Source: CAIUGU01 sp963819685 (GTDB lineage Bacteria > Pseudomonadota > Gammaproteobacteria > Steroidobacterales > Steroidobacteraceae). From it: a stretch of DNA of 64,000 nucleotides. The notes beneath the pieces were generated by a model, which did not search any database, was not told the DNA's origin, and saw only the letters and a program-made list of their open reading frames with translations. The stretch covers positions 124,001 to 188,000 of the forward strand of contig CAWFXI010000011.1 in the NCBI GenBank assembly GCA_963819685.1, written 5' to 3'. Below are positions 19,936-28,671 of the stretch, piece by piece; positions within the stretch are counted from its first letter, which is position 1, and each line of letters opens with the position of its first letter. The position numbers and the translations under genes are program-made.

Positions 19936-20559
19936 CTACATCCGAAAATTGCGCGCCAACAGATAAACTTCGACGCTTCGCGACCTTGATGCCTTCGGCT
20001 TGCGCACTTTCACGGATTCAAACAGCGTGCGCAGGCGCTGCATCAGCGGCAGAAACTCCCTGCCTTGAAAAACTTTCACCAGGAAATCGCCGCCCTCCGG
20101 CAGCGTCTTCTCGGCAAAATCCACTGCCAAGTCAACGAGATGCATCGATCTGGCATGATCCACCTCGGCGATACCCATCATGTTGGGGGCCATATCCGAC
20201 ATTACAAGTTGCGGCTTTTCATCGCCGAGCAGCGTCAGCAGCGATGCAAAGACGGCTTCATCGGAAAAATCGCCCTGGATGAACTCCACGCCAGGCAGCG
20301 ACCCCATCGGCAGGATGTCTGTCGCGATCACGCGACCGCGGCCCTTGAACATCCGCCCGACGTACTGACTCCAGCCACCGGGTGCCGCCCCCAGGTCGAC
20401 GACCGTCGTGCCGGGCTTCAGAATGTGGTCCGAACGCTGAATCTCCTCGAGCTTGTAGACCGCACGCGAGCGAAAGCCCGCCTCACGGGCGGCCTTCACG
20501 AAAGGGTCTGACTCGTGTTCCTTAAGCCAGCGGCTGCTCGATTTGGAACGTTTGGGCAT
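19936..20559 (-). CDS. rlmE: 23S rRNA (uridine-2'-O)-methyltransferase RlmE
   Basis: RlmE (FtsJ/RrmJ) methylates U2552 in the A-loop of 23S rRNA, a heat-shock-linked ribosome maturation step. It has 207 aa. The N-terminal SSRWLKEHESDPFVKAA, the SAM motif VVDLGAAPGGWSQY, the catalytic Asp in VMSDMAPNMMG and the catalytic Lys in FLVKVFQG are visible. It lies 30 bp upstream of ftsH, as in E. coli where rlmE-ftsH form an operon, and is divergent from yhbY. Confidence 0.97.
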   Translation of the reverse strand: MPKRSKSSSRWLKEHESDPFVKAAREAGFRSRAVYKLEEIQRSDHILKPGTTVVDLGAAPGGWSQYVGRMFKGRGRVIATDILPMGSLPGVEFIQGDFSDEAVFASLLTLLGDEKPQLVMSDMAPNMMGIAEVDHARSMHLVDLAVDFAEKTLPEGGDFLVKVFQGREFLPLMQRLRTLFESVKVRKPKASRSRSVEVYLLARNFRM

Positions 20560-20656
20560 GGCAAATCTATTGAACGGTTCCCTGGTAGATCGCAGGTAGC
20601 GGGAATGGTTTCTCTAGGTTAGCCTGCGCCACCCGCACGAGTCGCCCCTTGACACC

Positions 20657-20956
20657 ATGGACCTGACCGAAAAACAGAAGAAGCATTTGCGCCGCCTGGC
20701 ACACCCCCTGAACCCGGTTGTGCTGATCGGCCAGGACGGTGACTCCGCCGGCGTGGTCCGGGAACTCGATGTCGCGCTCGGCGCTCATGAACTGGTCAAG
20801 GTTCGCGCTCGAACCGGTGATCGCACAGAGCGCAACCTGATGCTCGATCGCCTGGCTGTCACCACCAGGAGCGAACTCGTGCAACGCATCGGCAATGTGG
20901 GCGTCTACTACCGCGCCCGACGCGATCAGCCCCGCATCATGCTGCCGGACGCGTAA
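20657..20956 (+). CDS. yhbY: YhbY-family CRM-domain ribosome assembly RNA-binding protein
   Basis: This is a small CRM-domain protein that associates with pre-50S particles. It has 99 aa beginning MDLTEKQKKHLRRLAHPLNPVV. The GxxG-type RNA-binding loop is VLIGQDGDSAGVV, and ELVKVRARTGDR follows. It is divergent from rlmE by 97 bp, the same arrangement as in E. coli. Its last 20 bases overlap the convergent DUF4149 gene. Confidence 0.94.
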   Translation: MDLTEKQKKHLRRLAHPLNPVVLIGQDGDSAGVVRELDVALGAHELVKVRARTGDRTERNLMLDRLAVTTRSELVQRIGNVGVYYRARRDQPRIMLPDA

Positions 20957-21338
20957 GCCGCAATACCAGCATCAACGCACCCACGCAGGCGAGCACGAAC
21001 AGCGCAACCGAGCCGATGTGCAGCATGCCGAACAGAGCCATGTTTCCGGCATCCCGCGCGGCGCTCATGATCGGCAACAGACCCAGCTCGTTCGCCAGCG
21101 GCGGCAACGCCGTCACTGCGATCAATATCACGAGCTTCCGGCTGACAGTGCGATTCGCCGCCAGCAGCAGCCATAGCAGCACGCCGAAACCGATGCCAAG
21201 CCAGGTGGCGATATGGAAGAACTCACCGGCAAGGGTGCCAGCAAGGCGCCGGTCATCGAGGACTGCAAAGAGACCAGTGGCCACTACACCGCAGATGGTC
21301 CACAAGACTCCCATCCAGAGTGCAGCCAGGATGCCCAC
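20937..21338 (-). CDS. DUF4149-type integral membrane protein
   Basis: This is a 133-aa protein with four hydrophobic helices. The first helix LWMGVLWTICGVVATGLFAV followed by DDRRLAGTLAGEFF, then a helix-rich middle and GMLHIGSVALFVL near the end, match the pattern of DUF4149 proteins, which are commonly found beside yhbY or greA in gammaproteobacteria. Function is unknown. The start is uncertain: only a GTG is available and no good ribosome-binding site is seen. Confidence 0.7.
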   Translation of the reverse strand: MGILAALWMGVLWTICGVVATGLFAVLDDRRLAGTLAGEFFHIATWLGIGFGVLLWLLLAANRTVSRKLVILIAVTALPPLANELGLLPIMSAARDAGNMALFGMLHIGSVALFVLACVGALMLVLRLTRPAA

Positions 21339-21461
21339 AAAGCGCGAAGTGAGACCCTCCAGGCGTGATCCGTGAAACGTCGTGATCCGATGATCCGGCA
21401 GAACGAGCTCTGCAAGAGCATATCTGCTGACTCTTTCATTTCCTGCGCTGTCTGCTCTTGC

Positions 21462-21489
21462 GGTTCACTCATCACGGCTCACGGTTCAC
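21462..21489. repeat. four tandem heptamers of the (NN)TCAC type
   Basis: Read in sevens, the sequence is ggttcac, tcatcac, ggctcac, ggttcac, immediately after the greA stop on the minus strand. Two similar units (gattcac, tgttcac) occur at 57,504-57,517 just after another gene. The heptad period is seen directly; any function is unknown. Confidence 0.6.
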
Positions 21490-21496
21490 GCTTTCC

Positions 21497-21973
21497 TCAC
21501 TCATACCTGACCGTCATGATTTCGTAGGAACGCACCCCGGCGGGCGCGGCGACATCGACGATGTCCCCTTGCGACTTGCCTACCAGTGCTCTTGCTATCG
21601 GTGAGGTGATCGAGATCAGGCCGCTGCGTATATCCGCTTCCGCTTCGCCGACGATCTGGTAGACGACCTTGACACCATCATCCTGGTCTTCGAGATCCAC
21701 AGTGGCTCCAAACACCACGCGCGTACTCGCCGGCATGCTGGCAACGTCGATGATCTCCGCGTTCGAGACATGCGCCTCGATGTCCTTGATGCGCCCCTCG
21801 ATGAAGCTCTGCTGCTCCCGGGCTGCGTGATATTCGGCGTTTTCGCTCAAGTCACCATGCGCACGCGCCTCGGCAATCGCCTGGATCACGCGGGGGCGGT
21901 CCACGGTCTTGAGACGCTTGAGCTCGGTACGCAGGCGTTCGACGCCCTTCAGCGTCAGGGGCATGCGCTTCAC
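21497..21973 (-). CDS. greA: transcription elongation factor GreA
   Basis: GreA stimulates transcript cleavage by backtracked RNA polymerase. It has 158 aa. The N-terminal coiled coil carries the acidic tip in HGDLSENAEYHAAREQQ (conserved D and E). The C-terminal FKBP-like domain contains SPIARALVGKSQGD. The start overlaps the carB stop by 4 bp, consistent with a carA-carB-greA transcript. Confidence 0.97.
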   Translation of the reverse strand: MKRMPLTLKGVERLRTELKRLKTVDRPRVIQAIAEARAHGDLSENAEYHAAREQQSFIEGRIKDIEAHVSNAEIIDVASMPASTRVVFGATVDLEDQDDGVKVVYQIVGEAEADIRSGLISITSPIARALVGKSQGDIVDVAAPAGVRSYEIMTVRYE

Positions 21974-24900
21974 GTTCCCACCTCCTTATGCAGATCCTGA
22001 AGCCGGTTGACTTCGACGACGTCCAGATACTCGAGTGCGTCGCAGGTTGCCCAGGCCGCCGCCAGTGTCGTGTAGTACGTCACTTTGCGCATGACCGCCT
22101 GGCGACGGATGGAGCGCGACTCGAAGATGGCCTGCTTGCCTTCCGTCGTATTGACGATCAGCGATATCTCGTCGTTCTTGATCATGTCGACGATGTGTGG
22201 CCGGCCTTCACGAACCTTGTTGGCTCGACGGCAGGGCACACCGGCCGCAGCGATCACCGCCGCCGTCCCCTCGGTGGCGACAATCTCGAAGCCCTTGTCG
22301 ACCAGCCGTTTGGCGAGCGCAGCAGCACCCTGCTTATCGCGCTCCCGAACACTGATCAGGCACACGCCCCGTGAGGGCAGCGTCACACCCGATGCAAATT
22401 GCGCCTTGGCATAGGCTTCGCCGAACGTGCGCCCCGTACCCATCACTTCGCCCGTCGACTTCATTTCCGGGCCGAGAATCGGATCGGCGTCCGGGAACTT
22501 GGAAAACGGGAACACGGCTTCCTTGACGGAGAAGAACTGCGGTTTGCGCTCGGCACCCAGCCCAAGGTCCTTGAGCTTGGCTCCGGCCATCACCCTTGCG
22601 GCGATCTTGGCGAGCTGCACGCCCGTCGCCTTGGACACGAACGGCACTGTGCGGGAAGCGCGCGGATTGACTTCGAGGATATAGATGATGCCGTTCTGGA
22701 TCGCGAACTGGATGTTCATCAGGCCGACGACTTTAAGTCCCTGCGCCAGCTTGCGCGTTTGCACCTTGAGCTCAGCCTGGATTTCGGCACTCAGGCTGTT
22801 GGGCGGCAGCGAACACCCGGAGTCACCGGAATGCACGCCCGCCTGTTCGACGTGCTCCATGATGCCGCCGATGAAGATGTCATCGCCATCCGAAATGGCA
22901 TCGACATCCACTTCGATTGCCTGGTCGAGAAAGCGATCGAGCAGCACGGGACTGTCATTCGAGACCTTGACCGCATCGGTCATGTAGACGCGCAGGTCGT
23001 CCTCATTGAATACGATCTCCATCGCGCGGCCACCGAGCACGTACGAGGGCCTGACGACGAGCGGAAAGCCAATCGCCCGCGCCATCACTACCGCCTGGTC
23101 CTCGGTGCGCGCAGTACAGTTCGGCGGCTGCTTGAGCGCCAGCTGCTCGACGAGCTTCTGAAAGCGTTCCCGATCCTCGGCAATGTCGATGGAATCCGGT
23201 GAAGTGCCGATGATGGGCGCACCCGCCGCTTCCAGCGCGCGACAAAGCTTGAGGGGAGTCTGCCCGCCGTACTGCACGATCACTCCAACGGGCTTTTCCT
23301 TGTCGATCACTTCCATGACGTCTTCAAAGGTCAGCGATTCGAAGTACAGGCGATCCGAAGTGTCGTAGTCCGTCGATACCGTCTCCGGATTGCAGTTGAC
23401 CATGATGGTTTCGAAACCCGCCTCACGCAGCGCAAGGGCGGCATGCACGCAGCAGTAGTCGAACTCGATACCTTGCCCGATCCGGTTGGGCCCACCGCCC
23501 AGGATCATGATCTTGTTGCGGCTCGTCGGATTCGCCTCGCACTCTTCCTCGTACGTCGAGTAGAGATACGCGGTGGACGTCGCGAACTCCGCGGCGCACG
23601 TATCCACGCGCTTGAAGACGGGACGCAGGCCGAACGTGATGCGCCGGCGACGCACGCTGGCCTCGTCCACGCCGACCAGCGTGGCAATGCGACTGTCGGC
23701 GAAGCCCTTGCGCTTGAGAGCCTTGAGGCGCGGCCGCTCGAGCGCGCTGATGCCACCCTCTGCTATCGCCTGTTCCTCGCGGATCAGATCCTCGATCTGC
23801 GCGAGGAACCACGGGTCGATATGCGAGTGCCGGCCCACGTCTTCGAGCGTCATGCCACTGCGAAACGCGTCGCCCACATGCCGCAGCCGGTTGGGACCCG
23901 GCATGCGCAGTTCTTCGCGCAAACTGCTTTGTTCTTCCTGACCCAGCGGCAGTTTGTTGATCGGCGTCAGGCCGTCGATGCCGATCTCCAGGCCGCGCAG
24001 CGCCTTCTGCAGCGACTCCTGGAACGTCCGACCGATGGCCATCACTTCACCCACAGACTTCATCTGCGTCGTCAGCCGGTCGTTGGCACCGGGAAACTTC
24101 TCGAACGTGAAGCGCGGAATCTTGGTGACCACATAGTCGATGGTCGGCTCGAACGACGCCGGCGTTGCTCCACCGGTGATTTCGTTCTTGAGTTCATCAA
24201 GCGTGTAACCCACTGCCAGCTTCGCGGCGACCTTGGCGATCGGAAAGCCGGTTGCCTTCGATGCCAGTGCGGAAGAACGCGACACGCGCGGGTTCATTTC
24301 AATGACGAGGATGCGCCCATCCCTGGGACTGACTGCAAACTGCACGTTGGAGCCGCCGCATTCCACGCCGATCTTGCGCAGCACCGCGATCGATGCGTTG
24401 CGCATCAGCTGGTATTCGCGATCCGTCAGCGTCTGTGCAGGGGCAACGGTAATCGAGTCCCCGGTATGCACGCCCATCGGATCGAGATTCTCGATCGAGC
24501 AGATGATGATGCAGTTGTCGTTACGGTCCCGCACCACCTCCATCTCGAATTCCTTCCAGCCGAGCACCGCTTCTTCAAGCAGCACCTCGCTCGTGGGCGA
24601 GGCGTCGAGCCCGCGCGCAACGATCTCCTCGAACTCCTCGCGGTTGTAGGCAATGCCGCCGCCGGAACCACCGAGCGTGAACGACGGGCGGATTACAGTC
24701 GGAAAACCGATCTCCGCCTGGACAGCAAGCGCCTCCTCCATGCTGTGCGCAATACGCGATCGCGGCGTCTCGAGGCCGATTTCGCGCATCGCATTCCTGA
24801 ACAGCTCGCGGTCTTCCGCCATGTCGATGGCGTCGCGCGAAGCAGCGATCAGTTCCACGTTGTATTTTTCAAGAACCCCTTCGCGTACCAGGTCGAGTGC

Positions 24901-25194
24901 GCAGTTGAGTGCAGTCTGCCCTCCCATGGTCGGCAGCAGCGCATCCGGTCGCTCCTTCGCGATGATGCGTTCCACTGTTCGCCAGTGCACCGGCTCGATG
25001 TAGATGGAGTCCGCTGTTTCGGGGTCCGTCATGATCGTCGCCGGATTGGAGTTCACGAGGATGACGCGGTAACCCTCCTCGCGCAGCGCCTTGCAGGCCT
25101 GGGCGCCTGAATAGTCGAACTCGCAGGCTTGCCCGATGACGATCGGGCCTGCGCCAATGATCAGGATGCTTTTGATGTCTGTGCGCTTCGGCAT
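21970..25194 (-). CDS. carB: carbamoyl-phosphate synthase large subunit
   Basis: CarB makes carbamoyl phosphate for arginine and pyrimidine synthesis, with glutamine-derived ammonia supplied by CarA. The 1074 aa is full length. Two homologous ATP-grasp halves are visible: the first begins KSILIIGAGPIVIGQACEFD, the second NKIMILGGGPNRIGQGIEFD. The metal-binding stretches EMNPRVSRSSALASKATG and EVNPRASRTVPFVSKATG recur in each half. A C-terminal MGS-like allosteric domain follows (SVRERDKQGAAALAKRL onward). carA is 37 bp upstream. Confidence 0.98.
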   Translation of the reverse strand: MPKRTDIKSILIIGAGPIVIGQACEFDYSGAQACKALREEGYRVILVNSNPATIMTDPETADSIYIEPVHWRTVERIIAKERPDALLPTMGGQTALNCALDLVREGVLEKYNVELIAASRDAIDMAEDRELFRNAMREIGLETPRSRIAHSMEEALAVQAEIGFPTVIRPSFTLGGSGGGIAYNREEFEEIVARGLDASPTSEVLLEEAVLGWKEFEMEVVRDRNDNCIIICSIENLDPMGVHTGDSITVAPAQTLTDREYQLMRNASIAVLRKIGVECGGSNVQFAVSPRDGRILVIEMNPRVSRSSALASKATGFPIAKVAAKLAVGYTLDELKNEITGGATPASFEPTIDYVVTKIPRFTFEKFPGANDRLTTQMKSVGEVMAIGRTFQESLQKALRGLEIGIDGLTPINKLPLGQEEQSSLREELRMPGPNRLRHVGDAFRSGMTLEDVGRHSHIDPWFLAQIEDLIREEQAIAEGGISALERPRLKALKRKGFADSRIATLVGVDEASVRRRRITFGLRPVFKRVDTCAAEFATSTAYLYSTYEEECEANPTSRNKIMILGGGPNRIGQGIEFDYCCVHAALALREAGFETIMVNCNPETVSTDYDTSDRLYFESLTFEDVMEVIDKEKPVGVIVQYGGQTPLKLCRALEAAGAPIIGTSPDSIDIAEDRERFQKLVEQLALKQPPNCTARTEDQAVVMARAIGFPLVVRPSYVLGGRAMEIVFNEDDLRVYMTDAVKVSNDSPVLLDRFLDQAIEVDVDAISDGDDIFIGGIMEHVEQAGVHSGDSGCSLPPNSLSAEIQAELKVQTRKLAQGLKVVGLMNIQFAIQNGIIYILEVNPRASRTVPFVSKATGVQLAKIAARVMAGAKLKDLGLGAERKPQFFSVKEAVFPFSKFPDADPILGPEMKSTGEVMGTGRTFGEAYAKAQFASGVTLPSRGVCLISVRERDKQGAAALAKRLVDKGFEIVATEGTAAVIAAAGVPCRRANKVREGRPHIVDMIKNDEISLIVNTTEGKQAIFESRSIRRQAVMRKVTYYTTLAAAWATCDALEYLDVVEVNRLQDLHKEVGT

Positions 25195-25231
25195 ATGCTC
25201 TTGTACTTTGCTTTCCTTCGACCGACAGCGC

Positions 25232-26401
25232 CTAGCCGCGCGTGCCGCTGCGTCCGCGGGATGCCTGATTGATGCGCTGTTGCATCAGCTGCGTAAACCG
25301 CACGAACAGATCCTTCACATCATGCGGACCCGGGCTGGCCTCGGGATGACCCTGGAAACTGAAGGCCGGGCGATCGGACCGTGCCAGTCCCTGCAACGAG
25401 CCGTCGAACAGCGACTTGTGGGTGGTTCGCAGATTCGGCCCGAGCGTGTCGCCATCGACCGCGAAGCCGTGATTCTGGCTGGTGATCAGCACGCGCCCGG
25501 TATCGATATCGAGCACCGGGTGATTGGCGCCGTGGTGACCGAATTTCATCTTTATCGTGCGCGCGCCGCTTGCCAGCCCCAGCAATTGATGGCCGAGGCA
25601 GATGCCGAACACCGGAATATCCGTCTCAAGGAAGCGCTTGATCGCATCGATGGCATAGGTGCAGGGCTCCGGATCACCCGGCCCGTTCGACAGGAAAATG
25701 CCGTCGGGATTCATCGCCAGTACGCGATCGGCGTGCGTCTGCGCAGGCACCACGGTCATCCGGCATCCCTGATCCGACAGCAGCCGCAGGATGTTGCGCT
25801 TGATGCCGAAATCGTACGCCACAACGTGCAGACGCTGGCCCGGTCTTGCCGGCCGCGGTCCGGACTCGAGTGACCAGTTGGTGCCTTCATTCCACTGATA
25901 GGTGCGTTTGGTCGACACGACCTTCGCCAGATCCATGCCCTTCAGTCCGGGAAATCGTCGCGCTGCATGCACCGCTGCCGCCGGATCAACATCGTCCCCC
26001 GTCATGATGCACCCGGCGAGGGAGCCCTTTTCCCTCAGGATGCGGGTGAGCTTGCGGGTATCGATGTCGGCAATGGCGACGATCCGGCCACGCTGCAGGA
26101 AACCCGGCAGCGATTCGGCGGCACGCCAGCTGGAATGCAGCAGCGGCAGATCGCGGATGATCAGACCCGCCGCGTAGATGGCGGAAGATTCGAGGTCTTC
26201 CGGCGTCGTGCCGGTATTGCCGATGTGCGGATAGGTCAGTGTGACCAGCTGTCGACAGTAAGACGGGTCGGAGAGGATCTCCTGATAGCCCGTCATGGCC
26301 GTGTTGAATACCACCTCACCCGTCGTATTGCCCTTGGCACCGATGGAACTACCGTGAAAGACCGTTCCATCTTCGAGCGCCAGCACCGCGGGTGTATTCA
26401 T
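25232..26401 (-). CDS. carA: carbamoyl-phosphate synthase small subunit
   Basis: CarA is the glutaminase subunit that channels ammonia to CarB. It has 389 aa from the ATG encoding MNTPAVLALEDGTVF; a few upstream codons were excluded. The N-terminal CarA domain ends near residue 190. The class I amidotransferase triad is visible: Cys in VFGICLGHQLLGLA, then His and Glu in FQGHPEASPGPHD. NGPGDPEPC is the glutamine-site loop. dapB is 70 bp upstream, the same dapB-carA order as in E. coli. Confidence 0.98.
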   Translation of the reverse strand: MNTPAVLALEDGTVFHGSSIGAKGNTTGEVVFNTAMTGYQEILSDPSYCRQLVTLTYPHIGNTGTTPEDLESSAIYAAGLIIRDLPLLHSSWRAAESLPGFLQRGRIVAIADIDTRKLTRILREKGSLAGCIMTGDDVDPAAAVHAARRFPGLKGMDLAKVVSTKRTYQWNEGTNWSLESGPRPARPGQRLHVVAYDFGIKRNILRLLSDQGCRMTVVPAQTHADRVLAMNPDGIFLSNGPGDPEPCTYAIDAIKRFLETDIPVFGICLGHQLLGLASGARTIKMKFGHHGANHPVLDIDTGRVLITSQNHGFAVDGDTLGPNLRTTHKSLFDGSLQGLARSDRPAFSFQGHPEASPGPHDVKDLFVRFTQLMQQRINQASRGRSGTRG

Positions 26402-26471
26402 CGCAACTCCCAAAATCACGCGCGCATGCGAACGGCGGGAGCGGTCTTGTGACCCGTCCCGCGCACTATAT

Positions 26472-27395
26472 TTACGCGCTTGCTGAGGGAAGGGAGTCTA
26501 CGCGACGAATCGGGTCAGGTCCATCGCAAAACCGGGCCCCGAGCGGTCTTTTTCTTCGACAGGAAGTACCCAGGGAACTCAGGCGCATGGTAAGTCCCAG
26601 AACATCCTGCATCGAGTACAGGCCTGCAGGCCGACCGACCAGCCAGCGGGCAGCCTTGATTGCCCCAAGCGCGAAGCCCGAGCGGTCATGAGCCCGGTGA
26701 ACCAGCTCCAGCCTTTCACCCGGACCCGCGAAGGTCAGGACGTGGTCACCCACGATGTCGCCACCCCGCATGACGGAGAAACCGATTGCGCCTTCACGTC
26801 GGGCGCCCGTCGTTCCGTGGCGGGCGAAGTCACCGGACTTCTCGAGCGTTGTGCCCCGCGCAGCCGCGACCACTTCGCCGATACGCAGCGCGGTTCCCGA
26901 CGGAGCGTCCTTCTTGTTGCGGTGATGGGCCTCGAAAATCTCGACGTCGTAGTCGGTATCCAGCGACCGCGCCGCAAGCTCGGCGAGCTTCAGAAGCAGA
27001 TTGACGCCAAGGCTCATGTTCGGCGCGAGGAGCACTGGAATCAGCCTGGCAGCGACCGTGATGTCGGCCCGTACCGCAGGCGAATGACCCGTCGTGCCGA
27101 TCACCAGCGGACACCCGGCCGCGACGCAGGCCTTGAGGTTGGCGGGGGTCGCCTCGGGTAGCGTGAAGTCGATGGCAACGCTCGCACCCTGGACTGCAAT
27201 CGCGGGATTCGACGTGACGATCGCCCCACATGACGGCTGACCAGATGCCTCACCTGCATCCTGCCCTTGCCAGCGACTGGTCGGTGACGCCAGTGCGCCC
27301 GTCAGCCTGACGTCGGGAAATGCCTCAAGCTGGGCAACGATCGCCTGACCCATGCGACCACTGATCCCGAGTACCGCAAGCCTGGCCGCTGTCAT
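26472..27395 (-). CDS. dapB: 4-hydroxy-tetrahydrodipicolinate reductase, with odd C-terminal extension
   Basis: DapB reduces 4-hydroxy-tetrahydrodipicolinate in the lysine/diaminopimelate pathway. The N-terminal nucleotide loop VLGISGRMGQAI, VIGTTGHS, the catalytic region EIFEAHHRNKKDAPSGTAL and the closing SMQDVLGL are all present. The family normally ends within a few residues of that point; here a 37-residue Arg/Ser-rich tail follows. One extra base at the GG of 26,582-26,583 would explain it, because its removal brings a TGA into frame after MR for a 271-aa protein. Function is certain; the true end is not. Confidence 0.93.
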   Translation of the reverse strand: MTAARLAVLGISGRMGQAIVAQLEAFPDVRLTGALASPTSRWQGQDAGEASGQPSCGAIVTSNPAIAVQGASVAIDFTLPEATPANLKACVAAGCPLVIGTTGHSPAVRADITVAARLIPVLLAPNMSLGVNLLLKLAELAARSLDTDYDVEIFEAHHRNKKDAPSGTALRIGEVVAAARGTTLEKSGDFARHGTTGARREGAIGFSVMRGGDIVGDHVLTFAGPGERLELVHRAHDRSGFALGAIKAARWLVGRPAGLYSMQDVLGLTMRLSSLGTSCRRKRPLGARFCDGPDPIRRVDSLPSASA

Positions 27396-27415
27396 GTCTG
27401 TATTCCTGCTGGCGA

Positions 27416-28546
27416 TCAGTTTGCAATGTTCTCAAAGAAGCGCTTGACGCCGTCCAGCCACGAGCGCTCCCGGGGGCTGTGGGTCTTGCCGCTTTTCTGC
27501 ACCGATTCCTCGAAGGCTCGCAATAGCGCCCGCTGTTCCTCGCTCAGATTGACGGGGGTCTCGACGACGACCCGGCAAAACAGATCTCCCGTCGCTCCGC
27601 CTCGCACTGGCTTCACGCCCTTATCACGCAGACGGAAGCTGCGTCCCGACTGTGTCTCAGCGGGGATCTTGAGCACGACGTTGCCATCGAGCGTCGGCAC
27701 TTCGACGTTACCACCCAGCGTCGCCGTGGCAAAGCTGACCGGTACCTCGCATGAAAGGTGGCTGCCCTCGCGTTCGAAGATCGCGTGCGGCTTGACGTGG
27801 ACCTCGACGTACAGGTCCCCGGCAGGGCCGCCATTGCGACCCGCCTCGCCCTCGCCGGACAGCCGGATGCGGTCCCCGTTATCGACGCCCGCCGGGACCT
27901 TGACGCTTAAAGTGCGCTTGCGACGAACGCGTCCCTGGCCGAGGCAGGTGTCACAGGGTTCGGAGATGATCTGGCCCCGGCCGCGGCAACGCGGGCAGGC
28001 CTGCTGCATGGAAAGAATGCCCTGGCGCATGCGCACCTGGCCCGCGCCATCACAGGTTTCGCACGTCGTCGTCTTGGAATTGGGTCCGCCACCGGTGCCC
28101 TTGCAGGATTCGCACTCGCCGAGACTCGCAAACTCGATATTGACCGAATCGCCGAACACCGCCTGTTCCAGGTCAAGTTCGAGTTCATAGCGCAGATCCG
28201 CGCCACGGAACACCTGTGATCGGGAACGGCGCCCGCCGCCGAAGATGTCACCGAAGACATCGCCGAAGATATCGCCGAACGCATCCCCGCCACCGAAACC
28301 GCCGTGCCCGCCCTGGCCACGCTGCAACCCTTCGTGGCCGAACTGATCGTAGGTGGCCCGCTTCTCGGGGTCGGTCAGAACCTCGTAGGCTTCCTTGGCT
28401 TCCTTGAATTTCTCTTCAGACGCCTTGTCGTCGGGATTCCGGTCCGGATGCAGCTTCATCGCCAGGCGCCGGTAGGCCTTCTTGATGTCCGCTTCCGATG
28501 CGGTTCGTGGCACATCGAGAATGGTGTAGAAATCACGCTTGGACAT
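27416..28546 (-). CDS. dnaJ: chaperone protein DnaJ
   Basis: DnaJ is the J-domain co-chaperone that delivers substrates to DnaK and stimulates its ATPase. It has 376 aa. The order is a J domain with HPD (KLHPDRNPDD), a Gly/Phe-rich linker (GGHGGFGGGDAFGDIFGD), four CxxCxGxG-type zinc repeats (CESCKGTG, CETCDGAG, CPRCRGRG, CDTCLGQG) and C-terminal substrate-binding barrels. It lies downstream of dnaK but beyond a strong terminator, so separate transcription or partial read-through is expected. Confidence 0.98.
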   Translation of the reverse strand: MSKRDFYTILDVPRTASEADIKKAYRRLAMKLHPDRNPDDKASEEKFKEAKEAYEVLTDPEKRATYDQFGHEGLQRGQGGHGGFGGGDAFGDIFGDVFGDIFGGGRRSRSQVFRGADLRYELELDLEQAVFGDSVNIEFASLGECESCKGTGGGPNSKTTTCETCDGAGQVRMRQGILSMQQACPRCRGRGQIISEPCDTCLGQGRVRRKRTLSVKVPAGVDNGDRIRLSGEGEAGRNGGPAGDLYVEVHVKPHAIFEREGSHLSCEVPVSFATATLGGNVEVPTLDGNVVLKIPAETQSGRSFRLRDKGVKPVRGGATGDLFCRVVVETPVNLSEEQRALLRAFEESVQKSGKTHSPRERSWLDGVKRFFENIAN

Positions 28547-28576
28547 GGAAACCCGGAATCACGAAGTTACATGCAC

Positions 28577-28612
28577 AAAAACCGCCGCGGGCTGCTTTGA
28601 GCCCGCGGCGGT
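28577..28612 (-). terminator. Rho-independent terminator between dnaK and dnaJ
   Basis: A perfect 13-bp GC-rich stem (accgccgcgggct 28581-28593 with agcccgcggcggt 28600-28612, 6-nt loop) is followed on the minus strand by a run of five U residues. It starts 60 bp past the dnaK stop and ends 31 bp before the dnaJ ATG. It probably attenuates dnaK transcription so that more DnaK than DnaJ is made. Confidence 0.88.
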
Positions 28613-28671
28613 CGGTTATCGTTGCAACGACGCCTGCACTCAGGCCTCGAAGTTCAGCTATCAAGAGCAGG

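Noticed and set aside
21339..21475. frameshifted N-terminal part of the DUF4149 protein (frame starting MSEPQEQTAQ)
   Set aside because: Joining that frame would require a missing base, unlike the extra-base pattern elsewhere, and the residues do not resemble the family's N-terminus.
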